A program made the position numbers and the translations under genes. The notes under the pieces are model-generated. The model made no database searches. It saw only the letters and a list, made by a program, of their open reading frames with translations, and was not told the origin of the DNA. Source: Candidatus Pullichristensenella excrementigallinarum (GTDB lineage Bacteria > Bacillota > Clostridia > Christensenellales > Aristaeellaceae). From it: a DNA stretch of 32,359 nt. How positions within the stretch are numbered: position 1 is the stretch's first letter; each line of letters begins with the position of its first letter. The DNA lies in NCBI GenBank assembly GCA_018714825.1, contig DVMU01000160.1, positions 1 to 32,359 of the forward strand, written 5' to 3'. Below, piece by piece: positions 23,957 through 32,280 of the stretch.

Positions 23957-24878
23957 GCGTTTCGCCCTCCTCCAGACACAGGATTCCGTTGCCTGCATCC
24001 AGCACGCACATTCTTCCCAGAGGCAAGCACAGCGTGGGCAGACAATGGCCGCAGGCGACGTTGCTCAAAATTGGCTTTCCGGCCGGGACGATGAGCTGGC
24101 GAAAGATCTCGCCCAATTCCAACGTGCGTTCCGGATATTCGGGAACGCAGTCCGTCCAGGCGCCGAGCACAATTCCGGCGCAATCGTCAAATTTTCCCGC
24201 ATTGCGCAGTTGCGTGAGCATCGCGTCCACGCGGTAGGTTTTCTCCCCGATGTCCTCCAAAAAGAGGATCTTGCCCCGCGTATCCAATTCCCAGGGCGTG
24301 CCCAACGAGGCGGCGATCAGCGAAAGGTTGCCGCCGCACAGTCTTCCGCGCGCCGTGCCTGCGAAAAGCGGGACCGGAGAGGTTCCCTCCGGGGAAGGCA
24401 GCGGCCCCGAAAGTCCGCCAAAGAGGGCGCTTTTGAGCTGGGAAAGGGTAAAGGCGTCGGCATCCGGCTCGGTGGACGGCATGACGACGTGATAACTTTC
24501 CAAATCGCAATTTTGATTGAGAAACGTGTGCAGGGCGGTCACATCCGAATATCCGCCGAACCATTTGGGATTTTCGCGGATACAGTCCTCCCGCAGCAGC
24601 GGAAGAATGCGATGCGCGCCGTAGCCGCCGCGAACGCACCAGACCCCCTGGATCGAGGGATCGGAAAACGCCTGGAGAAGATCTTCCGCCCGCTGCGCGT
24701 CGGGAGCGGCCAAGTACCCGTCCCGGTTGGCGCAATAGCAGGAGGGATAGGCGACGGGCTTAAGGGAGAGCGCGCGCACAAAATCCAGCGCCTTTTGCAG
24801 GCGCTCTTCCGGAACCGCCGAGGAGGGGCCGACCAGCGCCACGCGCGCGCCGGGATACAGGGGAGAGGGAATTCTCAT
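23949..24878 (-). CDS. LD-carboxypeptidase (S66 family, LdcA/YkfA-like)
   Basis: A 309-residue cytoplasmic peptidase. The Ser-Glu-His triad of the S66 family is readable: S111 (FGGYSDVTAL), E208 (ILFLEDIGE) and H278 (VACGHCLP), with the flanking VALVGPSS near the start and VRGGYGAHRILP (82-93). These enzymes remove D-Ala from L,D-tetrapeptides of the cell wall. GAGG precedes ATG by 7 bases, a modest ribosome site; the gene follows the ATPase gene by 12 bases and so may be translated by coupling. Microcin-immunity (MccF) proteins share this fold, but the neighbours favour cell-wall recycling. Confidence 0.93.
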   Translation of the reverse strand: MRIPSPLYPGARVALVGPSSAVPEERLQKALDFVRALSLKPVAYPSCYCANRDGYLAAPDAQRAEDLLQAFSDPSIQGVWCVRGGYGAHRILPLLREDCIRENPKWFGGYSDVTALHTFLNQNCDLESYHVVMPSTEPDADAFTLSQLKSALFGGLSGPLPSPEGTSPVPLFAGTARGRLCGGNLSLIAASLGTPWELDTRGKILFLEDIGEKTYRVDAMLTQLRNAGKFDDCAGIVLGAWTDCVPEYPERTLELGEIFRQLIVPAGKPILSNVACGHCLPTLCLPLGRMCVLDAGNGILCLEEGETHV

Positions 24879-24890
24879 TGCGTTGCCTCG

Positions 24891-25826
24891 TCAAATTTGT
24901 CTTTGGTATTGCTCCAATTCCCGCGCGTCGGCCAGTACGAAATGTCCGGGAAGGACTTCGTGCCACGCGGGCGGATTGTCCGGCCCGTAATGATGGCAGG
25001 AGGGATCGTACACCTTGAGCACCTTTTTGCGCTCCGCGACGGGGTCCGGCTGCGGAATGGCGGAAAGCAGCGCCTGCGTGTAGGGATGGAAGGGATGCGC
25101 GAACAATTCTTCGCTTTCGGCGAGTTCCACGATTTTTCCCTTGTGAATCACGGCGATGCGGTCGCAGATGAAGCGCACTACCGAAAGATCATGCGCGATG
25201 AACAGATACGTCAGGTTGCGAGCCTTCTGTAGATCGGCCAGCAGATTGAGAACCTGCGCGCGAATCGAAACGTCCAGCGCGGAGATCGGCTCGTCGGCGA
25301 TGATGAAGTCCGGTTCCATGATCAGCGCCCGGGCGATGCCGATGCGCTGGCGCTGTCCCCCGGAAAACTCATGGGGAAAGCGGCTGGCAAATTCCGGCAA
25401 CAGGCCCACATCCGAAAGCGCTCGGGCAACCCGCTGCTCCTTTTCCTCCTTTGAAAGATGGAAGCCGTTGGAGTATAGTCCCTCGGAAACGATGTAATCC
25501 ACCTTGGCGCGCTCGTTGAGCGAGGCCATGGGATCCTGAAAGATCATCTGAATGCGGCGGGTAACCTCATGGTCCAGCGCGCGAGGGATATGACCGTTGA
25601 TCTGCCGCCCGTCGAAGAGCACCTTGCCGCCCGAAGCGGGATGAATGCGGATGATCGCCCGGCCGATCGTGGTCTTTCCAGAGCCGGATTCGCCGACCAA
25701 TCCAAAGGTTTCCCCCTGAAAGATGTGGAAAGAGACTGCGTCCACGGCGGTAAAGGGGTGCCGTTTGGAACCGAATTGCACGGTCAGATCCTGTACTTCC
25801 ACCAGCTTTTTACGCGCATCGGTCAA
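24891..25826 (-). CDS. Oligopeptide ABC transporter ATPase (OppF/DppF-like)
   Basis: A 311-residue ATPase. Two TTG codons compete: 25832 lies only 3 bases after AAGGGAG, while 25826 has a 9-base spacer and is chosen. Walker [10 protein letters not shown], the signature [14 protein letters not shown], Walker [14 protein letters not shown] and the C-terminal oligopeptide-transporter region ([13 protein letters not shown], then [13 protein letters not shown]) are clear. It pairs with the OppD-like ATPase encoded immediately upstream and powers uptake through the OppB/OppC pair. Its position next to LdcA mirrors ykfD in Bacillus. Confidence 0.93.
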   Translation of the reverse strand: MTDARKKLVEVQDLTVQFGSKRHPFTAVDAVSFHIFQGETFGLVGESGSGKTTIGRAIIRIHPASGGKVLFDGRQINGHIPRALDHEVTRRIQMIFQDPMASLNERAKVDYIVSEGLYSNGFHLSKEEKEQRVARALSDVGLLPEFASRFPHEFSGGQRQRIGIARALIMEPDFIIADEPISALDVSIRAQVLNLLADLQKARNLTYLFIAHDLSVVRFICDRIAVIHKGKIVELAESEELFAHPFHPYTQALLSAIPQPDPVAERKKVLKVYDPSCHHYGPDNPPAWHEVLPGHFVLADARELEQYQRQI

Positions 25827-25832
25827 CTGCAA

Positions 25833-26861
25833 TCACTCCCTTCTCTCGCGGACCCTGGCCAGGATCGGGTTTTCCACCTTTGGCGCCCGGGGGTCCAACA
25901 GCCAGGTGCGGGCCTTGTGCGTGGGGGATACCTCAAAAAACGGCGGGGTCTGCAAAAAATCGATTTTGAGCGCCTGCGGATTGCGGGGTGCAAACGCGTC
26001 GCCCCGAACTTCGTGGAACAAATTGGGCGGAGTCCCTCGGATCGAGAAAAGAGGCTGGCCTTTGACGCCCAACTGGGGAAGGGAAGACAAAAGCGCCCAG
26101 GTGTAGGGGTGCAAAGGCTCGTAAAACACCTCTTTGCAGGTGCCGATTTCCACAATGCCGCCCGCGTACATGACCGCGATGCGATCGGCGACATTGGCCA
26201 CCACGCCCAGATCGTGGGTGATATAGATGGTGGTGAGGTGATATTTCTTCTGCATCTGCTTGATCAGTTCCAAGATCTGCGCCTGAATGGTGACGTCCAG
26301 GGCGGTGGTCGGTTCGTCGCAGATGAGGATTTTTGGGCGGCAGGCAATCGCGATGGCAATGACGACCCTCTGGCGCATTCCGCCGGAAAACTCATGGGGA
26401 TACTGGCGGTAGCGGCGCTCGGGCTGATCGATGCCCACATCCGCCAGGGCTTCGAGCACCGCGCGCCGGGCTTCCGATCCGCGCAATCCCTGATGCAGAC
26501 GGACGGCCTCCTCAATTTGCTTGCCGATTGTCTTGAGCGGGTTGAGCGAGGTCATGGGATCCTGCAACACCATGGCGATTTCGCGGCCGCGGATTTTGAG
26601 CCAGTCCTTTTCGGTGCGATACCGGGTCAGATCCTCGCCGTTGTAGAGGATTTCCCCGCCGGTGATCGAGCCGTTTGCGTCCAAAAGACCCATAAAGCTT
26701 TTGACAAATACGGATTTTCCCGAACCGGATTCGCCGACGATGGCGAGGCTTTCGCCCTTATAGACATCCAGGGAGGCGCCGCGTATGGCATGAAGCGTCT
26801 GGCCGCGCAGGGTAAATTTTATATCCAGATCGCGGACGGACAAAATGATATCGGAATCCAT
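25833..26861 (-). CDS. Oligopeptide ABC transporter ATPase (OppD/DppD-like)
   Basis: A 342-residue ATPase with AAGGAGG 7 bases before ATG. Walker A GESGSGKSV, the signature FSGGMRQRVVIAIAIA, Walker B KILICDEPTTALD and the OppD-type C-terminal region (LHPYTWALLSSLPQLG, FSIRGTPPNL) are present. It forms the nucleotide-binding pair with the OppF-like protein. The gene begins 12 bases after the OppC stop. Confidence 0.94.
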   Translation of the reverse strand: MDSDIILSVRDLDIKFTLRGQTLHAIRGASLDVYKGESLAIVGESGSGKSVFVKSFMGLLDANGSITGGEILYNGEDLTRYRTEKDWLKIRGREIAMVLQDPMTSLNPLKTIGKQIEEAVRLHQGLRGSEARRAVLEALADVGIDQPERRYRQYPHEFSGGMRQRVVIAIAIACRPKILICDEPTTALDVTIQAQILELIKQMQKKYHLTTIYITHDLGVVANVADRIAVMYAGGIVEIGTCKEVFYEPLHPYTWALLSSLPQLGVKGQPLFSIRGTPPNLFHEVRGDAFAPRNPQALKIDFLQTPPFFEVSPTHKARTWLLDPRAPKVENPILARVRERRE

Positions 26862-26873
26862 CCTAAGGCCTCC

Positions 26874-27890
26874 TTAATTGACGTGATTCTTGGGATCGGC
26901 GGCGTCGGCAAAGGCATTGCCGATGATGTAAAACGATACGGTGATCACCGCCAGGACCGCTACCGGGAAATAGAGCTGGTAGCGCAGGAAGGGAATGGTC
27001 ATCAGTTCCCGGCCCGCGTCGATCAGGTTGCCCAGAGAGGGAGTATCCAGCGGGAGCCCGATGCCGATGTATGTGACAAAGACCTCGTTGCCAATGGCCG
27101 AGGGAATGGCCAGCGCCATGCGCATGGTGATGACCGATACCAGGTACGGCAACAGGTTTTTAAAGACGATGCGGAAAGTGGAGGTTCCCAGGCAGCGCGA
27201 GGCCAGGTTGTAATCCCGGTCGCGAATGATGATGATCTGGTTGCGGATGAACCGCGCCATTCCCAGCCATCCGGTCAGGCACAAGGCGAAGATGATCGTA
27301 TCCACGCCCGGATTGAGGATGTAGGAAATCAAAATCAGCAGAAGCGTCTGGGGAATATTGTCGCAGACATTGTACAGCTCGGTAAAGAAGAAATCCAATT
27401 TGCGCACATATCCCCACAGGACTCCCATGAAGATGCCCACCACGGCCTCCACGCAGGCCACCGTAAAGCCGATAAACAGCGAAGTGCGGGTGCCTGCCCA
27501 GATGCGGGCCCAAATATCCTGGCCGATATTGTTGGTTCCGAAGATATAGCCCTGATCGCCGGGGGCGAGGTTGGACAGCGTGCGCCCGTTTTCCCCGTAA
27601 TTGATCGTGATGGGGTCGCGCTGGTTGGGAAGGTAGGGCTGAATAAAGGTAAATATCAGCGTGACGATCATCAATAGCAGGAAAAACACGGCGATTTTGT
27701 TTTTGAAAAATGCCCGAAGCGTGGCGCGCCAATAGGAATAATTGGAATATCCGCCGCGTTCGGCCTCGGAGGCGTCAAAGTCGGCAAAGGAAAACAGCTC
27801 TTTTTCGCTGAGATTCTCCGAAAGCTCCTTTTGCCGGCGGCAGAGGGCGTCCGAGAGCTGATCGGTCTTGTGATCGCGATAGCGTTTCAT
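26874..27890 (-). CDS. Oligopeptide ABC transporter permease (OppC/DppC-like)
   Basis: A 338-residue membrane protein. A soluble N-terminal stretch (~1-60) precedes a first membrane helix (KIAVFFLLLMIVTLIFTFI), an extracytoplasmic loop with FGTNNIGQDIWARIWAGTRTSL split around ~117-140, and five more helices. The binding-protein-dependent permease loop reads ASRCLGTSTFRIVFKNLLP. Its ATG shares one base with the OppB stop (TGATG), with GGAGG about 10 bases upstream. It forms the channel with OppB. Confidence 0.94.
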   Translation of the reverse strand: MKRYRDHKTDQLSDALCRRQKELSENLSEKELFSFADFDASEAERGGYSNYSYWRATLRAFFKNKIAVFFLLLMIVTLIFTFIQPYLPNQRDPITINYGENGRTLSNLAPGDQGYIFGTNNIGQDIWARIWAGTRTSLFIGFTVACVEAVVGIFMGVLWGYVRKLDFFFTELYNVCDNIPQTLLLILISYILNPGVDTIIFALCLTGWLGMARFIRNQIIIIRDRDYNLASRCLGTSTFRIVFKNLLPYLVSVITMRMALAIPSAIGNEVFVTYIGIGLPLDTPSLGNLIDAGRELMTIPFLRYQLYFPVAVLAVITVSFYIIGNAFADAADPKNHVN

Positions 27891-28843
27891 CAGCGCGAAC
27901 CCTCCTTCTTTGTGAAACTGATCCGGGGATCGAGGATCGCCATGAGAATATCGCCGAAGAGGAGACCAAGGATGGAAATGGCGGCGTAGATCAGAACCAG
28001 CGCCTGCACCATGGTGTTGTCCTGCCGCTTGATGACCGTAACGAGCAGACCGCCCATGCCCGGAATGGAATAGAGCGATTCGACATACAGGGAACCCATC
28101 AGCGTAAAGAGGATGGAATTGGGAATGTACTGGATCAGGGGAACCATGGCGTTTCGGAACATGTGCCGCCGCGAAATTGAGCGCCCGGGTAGGCCCTTGG
28201 CGCGGGCGAGGCGGATATAATCCTTGTTGGATTCATCCACCATGTACCGCCGCAGCCACATGGCGTAATAGGCGATGTTGCCGATCGCGAGGGAAAAGAT
28301 CGGCAGGATATAACTGCGCAGATTTCCCTGTGAAAACAGCATGGGCAATTTCAGCGAGCTCTGCGAACCAGCAAACTGGATCAAAATATGGTAGGCCGCC
28401 GCCGGAACCGCCTGAATAAGGACGATGAACACCGTGCCGAATTTATCCCACAATTTCCATCGCGTGCGCGAACTGCGCGCCATCATCGCGCCCAGAGGCA
28501 GGCCCAGGGCCAGCGCGATGGCGAGGGAAATCAACCCCAATTGCAGGGAAATCGGAATTTTTTCAGCTACAATGGTGTTGATGGACACGTCCTTGCGGAA
28601 GACGTTGGATACGCCCAAATCGCCGGAGAAAATCTGTTTCAGGAAGTTCCACAATTGCTTGTATAGAGGATCTTTCAACCCCAATTGGGTCAGGCGCACG
28701 TCGATCTGCGTCTGGCTGAGCTTGTCATAGTTTTCGAAATAGCCTTCGATGGGCATCATCCGCAACAAAAGGAAGACCACGATGATGATCAAAAGCATGG
28801 TGACAAACGAGCGCAGCACCCGCTTGAGAATGTATTTTGCCAC
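27890..28843 (-). CDS. Oligopeptide ABC transporter permease (OppB/DppB-like)
   Basis: A 317-residue membrane protein. GTG 28843 is chosen because AAGGAGG lies 10 bases before it and the protein then starts with the standard AKYILKRVLRSFVTMLL first helix; the longer upstream frame runs through hairpin DNA. It has six helices and the loop YIRLARAKGLPGRSISRRHMFR-type EAA motif around residues 205-230. The extracytoplasmic part after helix 1 (ENYDKLSQTQIDVRLTQLGL) is typical of this family. It works with OppC, OppD, OppF and the binding protein encoded upstream. Confidence 0.93.
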   Translation of the reverse strand: MAKYILKRVLRSFVTMLLIIIVVFLLLRMMPIEGYFENYDKLSQTQIDVRLTQLGLKDPLYKQLWNFLKQIFSGDLGVSNVFRKDVSINTIVAEKIPISLQLGLISLAIALALGLPLGAMMARSSRTRWKLWDKFGTVFIVLIQAVPAAAYHILIQFAGSQSSLKLPMLFSQGNLRSYILPIFSLAIGNIAYYAMWLRRYMVDESNKDYIRLARAKGLPGRSISRRHMFRNAMVPLIQYIPNSILFTLMGSLYVESLYSIPGMGGLLVTVIKRQDNTMVQALVLIYAAISILGLLFGDILMAILDPRISFTKKEGSR

Positions 28844-28872
28844 AGTTACACGACCTCCTTGGTAGGGCAAAG

Positions 28873-28911
28873 CCCATACATCTGCGCCCGATCGGGGAAC
28901 AGATGTATGGG
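28873..28911 (-). other. Perfect 12-base inverted repeat upstream of oppB
   Basis: CCCATACATCTG (28873-28884) pairs perfectly with CAGATGTATGGG (28900-28911) around a 15-base loop. It lies just upstream of the oppB ribosome site, which it could leave open or mask in the transcript. It has no T-run. Confidence 0.6.
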
Positions 28912-28924
28912 TTCCGCGAACGGC

Positions 28925-29007
28925 CGGCAAAAGCAATCTGTGGGAATTTTGCCGCCTGGATTTTTGCGGGGCGCCGCCTTTGCAGCCAAAGCTGCAAGGC
29001 GACGCCC
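28925..29007 (-). other. Two further hairpins after the binding-protein gene
   Basis: CGGCAAAA (28925-28932) pairs with TTTTGCCG (28947-28954). A long stem, GGGCG.CGCCTT.GCAGC (28969-28986) with GCTGCAAGGCG.CGCCC (28991-29007), closes a four-base loop. The second starts about 30 bases after the oppA stop on the - strand and lacks a T-run. Such structures commonly protect the 3' end of binding-protein mRNA so that more of it is made than of the permeases. Confidence 0.6.
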
Positions 29008-29037
29008 GGATTTTGCCGGCCTGTGCCGGGCGGTAGA

Positions 29038-30969
29038 TTAGTTGGAAGCAGCCTCCAGCGCCGCTTCACGCTCGGTCAGCCAGGTCTGATAGGCGGCCTC
29101 GAACTCCTCCATGCCCATGGAAGTCTCCAGCACATGCTGGCCCTTGTAGCGCAGGGAAGAGAAGCCGAACGCGGCATACGGGCCTTCAAACGGATTGACC
29201 TTGGCAAAGGCATAGGTGCGATCGTTGGTGTGGATCGGGATCGCAAAGCCATGATCGAGCAGGACGGCCTCGGCCTTGGCAAAGGTCTCGTAGCGGGCCT
29301 CGTCGTCATCGGTGATGGTCAGCGCTTCGGCGACCAGATCCAGGTACTCCTGATAATAGGCCTGGGTCTGTTCGTCCTCGCTCTTGAAGATAAAGCTGTA
29401 GCTGGAATCCTCGCCGAAGGGATCGACGATGAAGGCCGAAGCGTCGGAATAGTCCGCGCCCCAGTTGCACTTCATCAGGCCGTAATCGCCCGTGCGGCGC
29501 ACGGCGGCCAGGAAGCTGGTCTCGGGACCAGCCTCGACGATCACGTCGATGTAGTCCGCGCCCAGGAGGTTTTCAAGCTGCTGTTCCACCAGCAGGCATT
29601 CCTCGGCCCAGTTGGTGGTGGTGGGATTGTAGCGCATGTAGACCTTGACCGGGAAGGTGCAACCCTCAGCGGAAAGCTCTTCCATGGCCTTTTCCTTGTA
29701 TTCGAGCGCCAGGTCGGCATTAAAGGTTTCGCCGTCGGTGTACTTGTCCAGGCCGCCGTAGTAGGCATAGTCCTTGGAGGCGGATGCAAACGACAGCGGG
29801 GTGATCGTGTTGTTCAGCAATCCTTCCGGATTGGCCGCGTCGTACACCTGCATGGCGTTGACGCGATCCAGGCCGTGCATGATCGACAGGCGGAAGTTCT
29901 CGTTGTTGACGGCGATTTTCCAGTTGTCCGGCTCATACTCGGCATCGAAATTCGGATCAAAGTTAAACAGATACCAGTAGGAGTAGGAGACGTCCGGGCG
30001 GGATGCATGGATCTGATCGCTGTAAGAAGAGAGCATGGCATCCAGCAGGTTTGCGCCGACCTCGGCATAATCCACTTCGCCCTGGAGATACATCGTGGGC
30101 GCGATGGTGGAAGCCTCGGCGTTGTAGGTCATCTGGATGGTGTCGATAAAGACGTTCTCCGCATCCCAGTAAGAGGCGTTCTTGGTCATCACGCGTTGCA
30201 CCTGGGGCTCGAACTCGGAGAGGATGAACGCGCCGCAGTAGAGCAGCGTCTCGGCGCTGGTACCGAAGCTCGTGCCGCACTCGGCGAGGAAATCGCCGTT
30301 GACGGGCATAAACGCCGACCAGCACAGCATGGAGAGGAAGTAGGAGCAGGGCGCGTCGAGCGTGAAGACCAGCGTGTAATCGTCCACAGCCTTGACGCCG
30401 ATGTCCTCCGCGGCGACGGCGGCCACTTCTTCGATGACCTCGCCGTCCTCATCCAGCTTCACGGCGTTGCCGTTTTCGTCAGTGCCGTCGGTGGCGTTTT
30501 CCAGCGCGAGCTGGTAGGCGGTATAGGCATAGTACTCGGCGGCGTTGGTCACTTTCGCGACTTCCCAGTTGTACTCATTGCTGGAATCGTTGTGCGCGTC
30601 GAGAATGTAATGCGCGGCGGAAACCCAGTCGTGGGCGGTGACATCGGCCACCTCATTGCCGTCCTTATCGACCCACTTCACGCCCTCGCGGATGTGGAAG
30701 GTCCATTCGGTATAGTCCTCGTTGTGCTCCCAGCTCTCGGCAAGGGAGGGCTGCAGGACGCCGTAGCAATCGTATTCGATCAGGGTATCGATTGTATTGG
30801 CGGGAATTTCCAGGTTGTTGGTCGTGGTGGTATACAGGTAATTGAGCGTATCTACCTCGCTGGCATACAGCGTGCGGTAGACGGCGGTTTCGCCCTCCGC
30901 GAACGCGGCCATTGGGAATGCGATGATCAGGGCCACGAGCAGGGCTAACAAGCGGGTCGTGCGTTTCAT
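29038..30969 (-). CDS. Oligopeptide-binding protein (OppA/DppA-like, SBP_bac_5)
   Basis: A 643-residue secreted binding protein. ATG 30969 is chosen for the GAAAGGA site upstream and the clean signal peptide (MKRTTRLLALLVALIIAFPM, cleavage after AAFA). The SBP_bac_5 pattern is clear: LQPSLAESWEHNEDYTEWTF, HIREGVKW, ALEYKEKAMEEL and a closing FSSLRYKGQHV. There is no lipobox cysteine, unusual for a Gram-positive binding protein, which normally carries a lipid anchor. The insertion DGTDENGNAVKLDEDGEVIE is a low-complexity acidic loop. It should capture peptides, here probably muropeptides, for the OppBCDF transporter. The gene begins 64 bases after the epimerase gene. Confidence 0.93.
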   Translation of the reverse strand: MKRTTRLLALLVALIIAFPMAAFAEGETAVYRTLYASEVDTLNYLYTTTTNNLEIPANTIDTLIEYDCYGVLQPSLAESWEHNEDYTEWTFHIREGVKWVDKDGNEVADVTAHDWVSAAHYILDAHNDSSNEYNWEVAKVTNAAEYYAYTAYQLALENATDGTDENGNAVKLDEDGEVIEEVAAVAAEDIGVKAVDDYTLVFTLDAPCSYFLSMLCWSAFMPVNGDFLAECGTSFGTSAETLLYCGAFILSEFEPQVQRVMTKNASYWDAENVFIDTIQMTYNAEASTIAPTMYLQGEVDYAEVGANLLDAMLSSYSDQIHASRPDVSYSYWYLFNFDPNFDAEYEPDNWKIAVNNENFRLSIMHGLDRVNAMQVYDAANPEGLLNNTITPLSFASASKDYAYYGGLDKYTDGETFNADLALEYKEKAMEELSAEGCTFPVKVYMRYNPTTTNWAEECLLVEQQLENLLGADYIDVIVEAGPETSFLAAVRRTGDYGLMKCNWGADYSDASAFIVDPFGEDSSYSFIFKSEDEQTQAYYQEYLDLVAEALTITDDDEARYETFAKAEAVLLDHGFAIPIHTNDRTYAFAKVNPFEGPYAAFGFSSLRYKGQHVLETSMGMEEFEAAYQTWLTEREAALEAASN

Positions 30970-31033
30970 GAAATCCAATCCTTTCTCTATAAAATCTGCT
31001 CTGCACCATTGCAGCATGCGTCAAAGGGACAGG

Positions 31034-32122
31034 TCAGGACCAAACCTCACAGGGAACGTCCCGTACGCCGATGCCGACGTCTTCCGACATGGCGATCGAA
31101 GCGCCGTCAAAGATTGGTCCTCCGTGGTAAGGATCCCGCGCGCAGAGGGAAGGCCCGTCCAAATCGGCACGGGTAATCACCGATTGTCCTGCAGCCAGGT
31201 GCGCCGCGGCGGCCACGGACAGGCGAGATTCCAACATACATCCGATCATACATTCCACACCGCTTTGTTCGGCCATGTGGCAGATCTTCAGCGCCTGGAA
31301 AATTCCTCCGGTCTTCATCAGCTTGATATTGATCATGTCCGCCGCGCGACGCCGGAGGATTTCCCGGGCGTCCTGCGGGGAAAACACAGACTCGTCGGCC
31401 AGAATTGGGGTATGAACCCGACGGGTAACAAATTCCAGTCCGTCCAAATCATGAGCGGGGACAGGCTGCTCAACGAGTTCGATTTTTAGATCTTTCTCCT
31501 CCATGGCACGGATGATCTCTACGGACTGCTCGGGCGTCCATCCCTGATTGGCATCCACGCGCAGCTGAACTTTTTCTCCTACGGCCTGTCGAATAGCGTC
31601 AATACGCTCCACATCGGCCAGACCTTCCTTGCCGACTTTGATCTTGAGGACGTCGAATCCCTGCTGCACGGCTTCCAGACTGTCGGATACCATTTGCGGA
31701 ATGGGATTGACGGAGATTGTCAGATCCGTGCGCAATTCTGTGCGGGCGTTGCCCAGCAATTTGTAAAGGGGCTGTCCCTGCGCCTGGGCCCACAGATCGT
31801 ACAGGGCCATGTCCACCGCGGCCTTGGGAGTGGTGTTGTGCGCCATGCACCCGTGCAGTTTTTGCATCACAGCTTCCAAATCCATCACATCCATCCCGAT
31901 CAGCGCGGGACGAATGTAGTCCTGCACGGCACAGAGAATGGAAGCTTCGGTATCCCCGGTGATGACGGCGGTGGGCGGCGCCTCGCCGTATCCCACAAGG
32001 CCCTGATCCGTAATCACGCGAACCACAATATCATTCACGGCCTCCACAGTTCGCAGAGCCGTCTTAAATGGACGAACCAGCGGCAGGGAAATGCGTCCCC
32101 ATTGAATATCGACGATTTTCAA
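31034..32122 (-). CDS. L-Ala-D/L-Glu epimerase (enolase superfamily, YkfB-like)
   Basis: A 362-residue enzyme. TTG 32122 is chosen: GGAGG lies 10 bases upstream, and the protein then starts at the conserved KIVDIQWGRISLPL. Catalytic residues match those of the Bacillus enzyme almost one for one: K160-I-K162, D190 (RVDANQG), E218 (LVEQP), D243 (LADES), K267 (NIKLMK), and the D320-L-D322 pair that holds the dipeptide amino group. That last pair separates dipeptide epimerases from other muconate-cycloisomerase relatives. It turns L-Ala-D-Glu from the cell wall into L-Ala-L-Glu for ordinary peptidases. It is the first gene of the salvage operon and has its own promoter. Confidence 0.94.
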   Translation of the reverse strand: MKIVDIQWGRISLPLVRPFKTALRTVEAVNDIVVRVITDQGLVGYGEAPPTAVITGDTEASILCAVQDYIRPALIGMDVMDLEAVMQKLHGCMAHNTTPKAAVDMALYDLWAQAQGQPLYKLLGNARTELRTDLTISVNPIPQMVSDSLEAVQQGFDVLKIKVGKEGLADVERIDAIRQAVGEKVQLRVDANQGWTPEQSVEIIRAMEEKDLKIELVEQPVPAHDLDGLEFVTRRVHTPILADESVFSPQDAREILRRRAADMINIKLMKTGGIFQALKICHMAEQSGVECMIGCMLESRLSVAAAAHLAAGQSVITRADLDGPSLCARDPYHGGPIFDGASIAMSEDVGIGVRDVPCEVWS

Positions 32123-32156
32123 AGCGCCCGTACCTCCAAAAATGAAGCTTCGCCAC

Positions 32157-32169
32157 TTGAAAAATTCAA
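32157..32169. promoter_or_regulatory. Palindrome downstream of the salvage promoter, candidate operator
   Basis: TTGAA-AAA-TTCAA is a perfect inverted repeat placed about 7-19 bases after the expected transcript start, a position where a bound repressor would block transcription. A/T-rich DNA produces such words by chance, so this is tentative. Confidence 0.35.
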
Positions 32170-32182
32170 AACGATTGAAATC

Positions 32183-32211
32183 AGTGTAGCACGTTTTGCG
32201 GGAAAAGTAAA
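32183..32211 (-). promoter_or_regulatory. Promoter of the muropeptide salvage operon
   Basis: On the - strand TTTACT (32206-32211) and TACACT (32183-32188) are exactly 17 bases apart, upstream of the epimerase gene, leaving a leader of about 50 bases. Both boxes match the sigmaA consensus at four or five positions. Confidence 0.65.
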
Positions 32212-32245
32212 GTGGCAAGGGTGGAATACACGGAAATCAATTTTC

Positions 32246-32274
32246 AAGACAAAGGCGGAAAGAAGTGGTAAAAT
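32246..32274 (+). promoter_or_regulatory. Candidate promoter for the gene at the right edge
   Basis: AAGACA (32246-32251) and TAAAAT (32269-32274) are 17 bases apart. The -10 box ends 6 bases before the first ATG, so transcription would begin at or close to that codon. Confidence 0.4.
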
Positions 32275-32280
32275 AGAGGA

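Noticed and set aside
25569..27677. 702-codon open frame opposite the Opp ATPase and permease genes
   Set aside because: It spans two well-supported genes on the other strand and shows no family pattern.
28837..30948. 703-codon open frame opposite the oppA-like gene
   Set aside because: Antisense to a clear binding protein with signal peptide; composition is typical of a shadow frame.
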